Translations under genes and position numbers: made by a program
Source of the DNA: Enchytraeus crypticus
Lineage: Eukaryota; Annelida; Clitellata; Enchytraeida; Enchytraeidae
Reading direction: 5' to 3'
Length of the DNA stretch: 64,000 bases
Assembly (NCBI GenBank): GCA_905160935.1
Contig: CAJHZI010000885.1
Coordinates: 307,501 to 371,500 of the forward strand
Notes under the pieces: generated by a model
Databases searched by the model: none
Seen by the model: only the letters and a program-made list of their open reading frames with translations
What the model was told of the DNA's origin: nothing
In this document: one piece after another, positions 45,957 to 64,000 of the stretch
Layout: each line of letters begins with the position of its first letter
How positions within the stretch are numbered: the first letter of the stretch is position 1

Positions 45957-48058
45957 GTATATATGTGTATATATTTGATCGTGGTTTATAGACTATGATC
46001 CCGACGGCGCTGTCTCAGAGCTTTGAGGAGGGACTGAGGCAGCAGGCGCTCAGTCGCCCGCTAAGAGCAAAGAAGCACGTCGGCACCGGAGGACTGGACG
46101 ATGACGCAGACTCTAACAGCGGCCACAACACAAGGGGCGTGTCTGAGGAGCCCGCGGAGTCCTGTGTCGATCAGGAGGAGGCGGTCCCTCAGGCTGCTGG
46201 AGAGGTGGAGCTTGTGTTTAAGCCACACCCACAGGAGAATGATAACAGTCAGCCACGATTCATTAAAACGACGGCCAATGCTACGGGTTTGAAGAGTTAT
46301 TACGTAAAGTATAGCAACAAGTAGAGTTCATTACAACGTGTTGTGTCCGGGTTGTTTGAAGAATAAACCATCCGGTGATAGCACGTGTCGTAGAAGGCGA
46401 CTAAAGCACTAAAATCCATACTAACGTCTGAAAGGGCATTCGGTTGCGACGGTTGGTGAATGCGTAGGCTCCAGAAATTGCTACAATATTTTCTAAAAGG
46501 AATAGAAGAGATTTTGATAATGGTATAGGGACCAAGAGAAGTGAAGAAGGTCCATTCGTATACAGACCCTTGTTAAACTGGGATAAGGAAATATGCAGAT
46601 GATGATGAAAGTATAGCGACAAGAGTCTGGTGGAGTTGGAGATGTTATATTGTTAGGTGCAGTAGAGGGATTGCTTTTTATCCAAAGCTCTATGACAAAT
46701 GCATAACATTACAAGCTGGAATCTTCTAGATGTCTAAAGTCGGTTCTTCACATTCAGTACTTTGTTTTTATCGAGGAGTATATGGTATAGAATGGGGGAG
46801 ATGTTGCTTAAGAGAGTATTACGTGTTCTTTGTTTTGCAAGTCAAAGCCGTCAGTTTATATTAGTAGCTAGAACAGAATTTTGTATCTTCTGGTACTCTA
46901 CTTCATTTGTGCTATGATCTTGTTGTTTTTTACATTTAGAAAGAATCAATTATGGCAAATATTATTATTGTTTCACTTGTCTAACTAATTAGATGCTTAA
47001 CTAGGCAGCAAGTGTTGTTGTTTAATTGAACATTGCTTTGGACTGGATAGAAATGAATAGAGTTGAATTGTTTTTTGTTAGTTGGACATCTGGCCAAGTA
47101 CCTTGCCATGAGAATTACATTGGAGAGAAAGAAAATTGACCCTTCAAATACTAGTAAGAATTTCTCTCTCTCTGTTTCTCTCTCTCTCACTATCTCTCAC
47201 TCTTTCTCACTGTCTCTCAGATGTTTAGGGTGTTGCTGTACAAATGTTGCTTAACATAAGTTTTACAAACTACACTGTTGTTGGTTAAAGACACAAATTC
47301 TTTCTTAAGTTGTTGTTGTCACTGTTCTCAATTCTGCTGAAAGGCAATACTCTCATACCTTGGCTCCTTATTGCTCAGTATCTGCTCCTTTCTGGGAGAT
47401 AATCCTGTGATATCTGAGACAGTTTTCCGTTGCCTTTCACCCGTTCTATTACAATGCTTGTGCTAATGTTCCGCTGCTAAGTTGATTATCTTAGTTCATG
47501 CGAATACATTCATATCCTTGTTGTTTCTCTTTGTGAATGTATGAGAATTGATTTCTCCTCTAATAGGCAGATCTATTTGCCAAAATTCTATTTTGGAAGT
47601 TGAGCAGCATTAGGATATAAAAATGTAGGCACAAAGAATTGACCTAGTGCTGAATTGTAGAGTTTTCAGTAAAATTGACTCGTGAGATAGGCATAAGGGT
47701 TATTCTGTCCATAGGGTTTGACCGATTAATTAAATCATTTTATTGATTGATTTGATTGATTGATCTGATTGCATATAATTTTATTGATTGGACTCGATTA
47801 ATTTGATGTGATTGATTGGATATGATTGATTTGATATGATTGATTGATTTTATTTTCTGATTGTTTCTGAATTCAGGCACGCTATCCTCCACCCCAGACA
47901 ACATATATGAGATATCATTGGGCGGCGCTCAAAGTTCCAGTGCTGTGGGGAGCTCAGTGCTGGGCAGAGAGCTGAGCCTGGATCAGGTTAAACAGAGCTA
48001 CTGGAAGAGCAACCGTCCAATAGAACTGCTGTATAGGCAGGTGGAGTCAGAACAATAG
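43962..48058 (+). CDS. RNF2: RING1/RNF2 Polycomb E3 ubiquitin ligase (5 exons)
   Basis: Known role: catalytic subunit of PRC1, mono-ubiquitinating histone H2A in the nucleus. Exons 43962-44152, 44550-44736, 45992-46286, 47082-47153 and 47877-48058 join in frame to 308 residues; human RNF2 has 336. Residues 10-40 carry the RNF2 N-terminal motif ([19 protein letters not shown]), followed by a C3HC4 RING with C45, C48, C61, H63, C66, C69, C81 and C84 (CPICLD...CLHRFCQEC...CPTCRKKL), then [20 protein letters not shown], near identical to vertebrates. The divergent linker is acidic. The C-terminal RAWUL domain starts at ELVFKPHPQ and includes [12 protein letters not shown] and ending [15 protein letters not shown]. 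The 72-base exon 4 and its donor (GTAAGA) fit the frame, but the RAWUL middle is poorly conserved, so that junction is the least certain. RING1 and RNF2 cannot be told apart in an invertebrate single-copy gene. Confidence 0.95.
44194..44250 (+). mobile_element. SINE family B 3' end
   Basis: 'TGACATCATCCTTGGAAATG' then 'GACGTTAAACCTTTCTTATT', in RNF2 intron 1. Confidence 0.7.
44255..44430. repeat. 12-bp tandem repeat (AATTAATCAGAT)
   Basis: Array in RNF2 intron 1. The unit 'TTTGATTGGA' at its right edge also occurs at the exon 1 donor (44154), so the array may trace back to the junction, but this is weak. Confidence 0.9.
44752..44995. repeat. ~30-bp AT-only minisatellite
   Basis: Eight units of ATAATAATTAA(A/T)AATAAATTA beginning only 15 bases after the RNF2 exon 2 donor. 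The exon itself is not included. Confidence 0.94.
45000..45650. other. RNF2 intron 2, middle part
   Basis: AT-rich intron with TAATATAATA-type low complexity. A segment at 45230-45340 is more GC-rich (TGACGGCCCGTGGCCCGCGT) and looks like part of an old transposon, but I cannot name it. Confidence 0.45.
45652..45785 (+). mobile_element. SINE family A with inverted head duplication
   Basis: Full-length copy; box A 'TGGCGAAGTCGGTAAG', box B 'GGGTTCAAATCC'. Immediately 5', bases 45637-45651 are the exact reverse complement of 45667-45681, so the head is duplicated in inverted orientation. Confidence 0.92.
45896..45972. repeat. (TA)n microsatellite before RNF2 exon 3
   Basis: TA/TATG tract ending 20 bases before the exon 3 acceptor (TTTATAG). 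Confidence 0.95.
46325..46610 (+). mobile_element. family D, long copy
   Basis: 'GTGTCCGGGTTGTTTGAAGA', 'GCACGTGTCGTAGAAGGCGA', 'GAAAGGGCATTCGGTTGCGA', 'GGCTCCAGAAATTGCTAC' and a GATGATGA tail, in RNF2 intron 3. Confidence 0.85.
47160..47220. repeat. (TC)n-rich tract
   Basis: Pyrimidine tract just inside RNF2 intron 4. Confidence 0.9.
47725..47862. repeat. TTGAT-rich microsatellite
   Basis: ATTGATTTGA and ATATGATTGATT repeats upstream of RNF2 exon 5. Confidence 0.85.
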
Positions 48059-48149
48059 GGCCTGCAGTATTGATAGAGACCGTGTAATGATTTCATTGAA
48101 ATAATATCTTGTATTATGTAACGTAACATCTTGTTCTACTCGTGTATTA

Positions 48150-48290
48150 AGACTTTGACTGGTAGCCGAGTCCGTAGCACGTTTGACTGATAAGCAAGAG
48201 GTCAAGGGTTCAAAATCCTGCTGGGACATCTCTGACAGTTCAACTGTGTTCTTCAGCAGACGTCTAACGTAGCTCTGTTTAATAGTTAAC
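48150..48290 (+). mobile_element. tRNA-derived SINE (family F, single copy here)
   Basis: Box-A-like 'TGGTAGCCGAGTCCGTAGCA' and box-B-like 'AGGGTTCAAAATCC', then 'GGGACATCTCTGACAG' and 'GACGTCTAACG'. It is not a functional tRNA: the acceptor stem does not close. Confidence 0.7.
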
Positions 48291-48359
48291 ACTAAAAACA
48301 TTCAATATATTGGAAAATATCTTGTGTTGTGCTGAGAACATTTTGTAAAACTTAATCTA

Positions 48360-48452
48360 TGTACTCGACCGCAGATCTGTATGTGCTGAGTTCATATCCT
48401 GGGCTCCCCCGTCACTGACATCGCTTTTGAGTGAGGAAACTGACGTTAACAT
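48360..48452 (+). mobile_element. SINE family A, 5'-truncated
   Basis: Begins inside the head ('GTACTCGACCGCAGATCTG') and runs to the 'CTGACGTTAAC' tail. Confidence 0.85.
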
Positions 48453-48616
48453 GAGGTTGTTTTAAAAGCCTGTATGTTACATCTATCAGGTAAAAGCAGC
48501 TGATTATATCTCTCCATTGCTGCAAGATTTTCAGGTCCAGTGCACAGATTTTTCCTCGCTGTGTGTTCCATAGGCTGTAATGAAGAACAGTTTGTAGTAA
48601 AGCATCAGAATAAAGC

Positions 48617-48732
48617 AAAGCTGGTAAAGCTAAGGTTAACGTCAGTTTCCTCACTCGAAAGCGATGTCTGTGACGGGCGAGCCCAGGATTTGAACCCACA
48701 CCTACTGATCCGCGGTCGAGTATCTTACAGTA
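48617..48732 (-). mobile_element. SINE family A
   Basis: Reverse-complement copy from the tail to 'GATCCGCGGTCGAGTATC', lacking the outer head. Confidence 0.87.
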
Positions 48733-49015
48733 ATGTAATGTAGGTTCTGAATCTCTTTACGTTTAGCTGCTTCGTGCTGTTCACCTGAACTACACTGTCG
48801 TTGATAAAGCGTTAAATGTTCTGCTGGTGTTTTGTATGAGAACTTTTTATTTATATAAAATCTTTTGTTGTCATTATGATAGAGATTGTTGTTGTGTTGC
48901 TTCTTTTTGACTCATATATTTTTCTGGTTTGCTGCTGAACTGAGCTATCGCGCCTGACACATACGTGCAGTCATAAGGAGAAGATAAAACAGACGATAAA
49001 CTCTTGTGGTATAGT

Positions 49016-49068
49016 TTAGTCGAGTCGCTTTCGAGCGAGGAAACTGACGTTAACATTAGCTTTACCAA
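49016..49068 (+). mobile_element. SINE family A, tail fragment
   Basis: 'GAGTCGCTTTCGAGCGAGGA' then 'ACTGACGTTAACATTAGC'. Confidence 0.75.
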
Positions 49069-49231
49069 TGAACACAAAGACGATGCTATTTATAAGATGC
49101 TACTTCAGTTTTTACATCATATATACTGACAGTAAAAGTGTCTAAACTATCAAATCTAACAGCAACTAAAGACTAAACGTCGACTAAACAAACATGTAAT
49201 TAAATGAATACTTGTGCTATAGGACACAACA

Positions 49232-49348
49232 ATACGACAGGGTAAAATGGATATAAATAATGTAAAATGGGTATAAGAGGTAAAATGGGCATACATAATG
49301 TATCATGGGTATATATAATGTATCATGGGTATAAGAGTTATAACGGGT
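49232..49348. repeat. TAATGTATCATGGGTATA short tandem repeat
   Basis: Five or six degenerate 18-20 bp units (GTAAAATGGGTATAA and TGTATCATGGGTATA). Confidence 0.85.
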
Positions 49349-50215
49349 AGGTGGGATTTTAGTAATGACATGGAATATTTCTTGTGATTTGTGGAATGGA
49401 TATTCAAAATGAATGCTGTGAACAGGATATCATTTCTCCACTGTACACTCCAATGTTGAACATGCTCCATTTAATTAATTTTTAACATTGCTAATAGCGA
49501 TAATGATATTTTAACGCCCGTTTCCTCGAGCAGATATGATGGCAGAGATGCCACTGAACGAGTCTCTTTTTACAAATGTTGGGCAGCTTGGCCTGTAGCG
49601 ATGATTTGTCACGTTTAAAATGTACCATCGCTTGAATGTTTTCCGGAATGCTTTGTCGTAACTGTCTTGAAAGACATGAGCTATTCTAGTGATATACAAA
49701 ATAACATTAAATAACATTGAGATAATAACATTGATATACTGAGATAACATGTGATCACAACGTCTGCATAAACAATCATTCTAACAATAACAAACAGCAG
49801 GAACTAACGTAACAGAGTCTGCAAGAGACGTCCCTGACATTACCTTATGGCGAGGAATCAGACGTTAAATTCGTATGAAATGATTGATTGGGTGTGACGT
49901 TTACGAACAAAATTAAAGAAACTTAATATGTAATGTCGGTTTCGGTTTACAATGATATTTGTGCCACGACAAAGTTTCAAACATGCGTGACACCTTGGTT
50001 ACAAATAATGCTGAGAATAATTTAATATTTTAACTTAATGATCCATTCAAGAGACGCCTTGATCTGGATTCTATTTTAATGAAAAGTTTCTCAAAATAAA
50101 GTATAGAAAAATATTTAAAGGCAGATTTATTGCACGACCTGAGTATATAATTTCTGATTTTAATGTTTTAAATAAGTTTTTATACTACGAGAGGAAAGGG
50201 ATATTCGTATCCCAG
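49349..50215. other. intergenic DNA with two SINE tail remnants
   Basis: Contains short family-B-like tails at about 49505-49550 (minus) and 49828-49880 (plus, 'GACGTTAAATTCG'). No gene seen. Confidence 0.5.
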
Positions 50216-50335
50216 ATGGCTGGAGCCAGTGGCGATGTCAGTAAGATATTCTCTTGCGGATCATTATGTGCGGGGTTCAAATCCCTGGGTTCGCCCGTCG
50301 CTGACATCGTTTTCGAGTGAGGAAAATGACGTTAC
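50216..50335 (+). mobile_element. SINE family A
   Basis: 'GGCTGGAGCCAGTGGCGATG', box B 'GGGTTCAAATCC', tail 'GAGGAAAATGACGTTAC'. Confidence 0.87.
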
Positions 50336-51115
50336 AAGAAACGTTATATTTACAAGAAACATAGAAACACTGTCAGTCAAAATAGTAACGTCTTAATGGC
50401 AGAATTCATAATTAACCTAGTAGTCTAGTGTAATGAACAGACGGTATATCATGGCATTGTACACAGATTTAACGTGTGTTTCACAACTTCCTGGAGACAT
50501 GCTGGACGCAATACTACATAAAATGTTACAGAGTATACTGTATAACAACGGACGGTCTAATGCTACGGATAACAATTAAAACAGACTATATGAGTAGTAG
50601 GTCTATCTACATGAATACACTTTATCTAGACGTGCACTAACGTAATGTAACATATATAACAATACAAGTACTCTACACATACTGTACACTCTACAATTGG
50701 AATACGAAATGTAGCTATTGTAACATATACAGTACACACATATTATAGACGAATGCTACACTATACCGGTAATACGAAAAATAAAGAAATACAAAACGTG
50801 AAATCTGTGCCCGCTAGGTATTTACATATTCACAGGACTTTTCGCTCTTAAATGCAGTATCTAAAATAGTATTGCTAGTCAATCTGTTATTCTTCAAGCT
50901 TTTTCCAGTTTTCAAGCTTTTTCCAGTTTTCCAATCTTCAAGCTTTTCCTAAGATAATTCTCCCATATCTTTCTTGAACAGCAGTTCACTCCAGGTGTAT
51001 GGATGAAATGACAACAGTACAGATCTGCAGAAATAATTAGTTTGATTGATTGATTTATTTATTGCTTGATCAATTTATTATCTGAATAATTGTTATTTGG
51101 TTGATTTATTGACTG
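50336..51115. other. intergenic DNA downstream of CRAT
   Basis: No gene recognised. 'TCAAGCTTTTTCCAGTTT' is duplicated at 50896-50930. Candidate CRAT 3' UTR lies within or beyond the adjacent array. Confidence 0.45.
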
Positions 51116-51438
51116 ATTGGTTACTGGTCTCTCATTTGACGGAAGCTCTCGACCAATCAGTGAGAGAAGTGGGAGGAGTTTATTGATTACTGGGCGGAGC
51201 TTAGACAGAGGTCTCTCATTCGACGTAAGCTCTCGACCAATCAGTGAGAGAAGTGGGAGGAGTTTGTTGATTACTGGGCGGAGCTTAGACAGAGGTCTCT
51301 CATTTGACGGAAGCTCTCGACCAATCAGTGAGAGAAGTAGGAGGGGTTTGTTGCTTTCTGGGCGGAGCTTAGACAGAGGTCTCTCATTTGACGGAAGCTC
51401 TCGACCAATCAGTGAGAGAAGTAGGAGGGGTTTGTTGA

Positions 51439-63916
<12,478 letters not shown>

Positions 63917-64000
63917 CGTTCTTTTGTGGTATTTTTATATTAATCGATGTTAATCGTATTAATCATTAAAATTAATTAATCGATGATAATTAATTAATAA

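Overview
This is a window of an AT-rich, intron-rich metazoan genome. Genes carry GT-AG introns and their proteins are animal orthologues. DNA between exons is saturated with microsatellites, minisatellites, tRNA-derived SINEs and 3' ends of LINEs. The palindrome TAGGCCTA recurs at least seven times. I read it as an invertebrate, probably marine; the phylum cannot be fixed from the sequence alone.

Layout. 1-6 kb: simple repeats and three minisatellites, no gene. 6.0-7.4 kb (-): an intronless core-2/I-branching beta-1,6-GlcNAc transferase (GCNT, family GT14). 7.4-15 kb: repeats and a decayed LINE. 15.0-34.1 kb (-): a 25-exon Claspin gene, reconstructed in frame to 1765 residues. 35.8-39.8 kb (+): a four-exon DIPK2-type secretory-pathway divergent kinase of 451 residues, head-to-head with Claspin about 1.7 kb apart. 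41.1-42.2 kb (+): a truncated LINE reverse transcriptase. 44.0-48.1 kb (+): a five-exon RING1/RNF2 Polycomb E3 ligase of 308 residues. 51.4-63.9 kb (-): a 14-exon carnitine O-acetyltransferase of about 643 residues, tail-to-tail with RNF2. The five genes act in unrelated processes (Golgi glycosylation, replication checkpoint, secretory pathway, chromatin, acyl-carnitine metabolism), so this is ordinary linkage and not an operon or cluster.

The most unusual feature is structural. At least eight splice junctions (four in Claspin, one in DIPK2, three in CRAT), plus the CRAT stop-codon region, are the terminal copy of a tandem array. In each, a short piece of exon edge with its splice acceptor, donor or stop codon is repeated 4 to about 17 times into the neighbouring intron or flank. 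Two arrays (29.6-30.3 kb and 54.95-55.74 kb) have higher-order periodicity. The introns thus carry ladders of decoy or alternative splice sites. I know of no named class for this.

Also notable: several SINE families sharing a 3' tail, SINE copies with a palindromic 5' head, a 130-bp-arm foldback in CRAT intron 2, at least seven perfect-arm hairpins, and a CRAT exon that reads in frame into a LINE fragment. Exon boundaries were derived by eye from frame, GT-AG signals and recalled family sequence, without transcript support.
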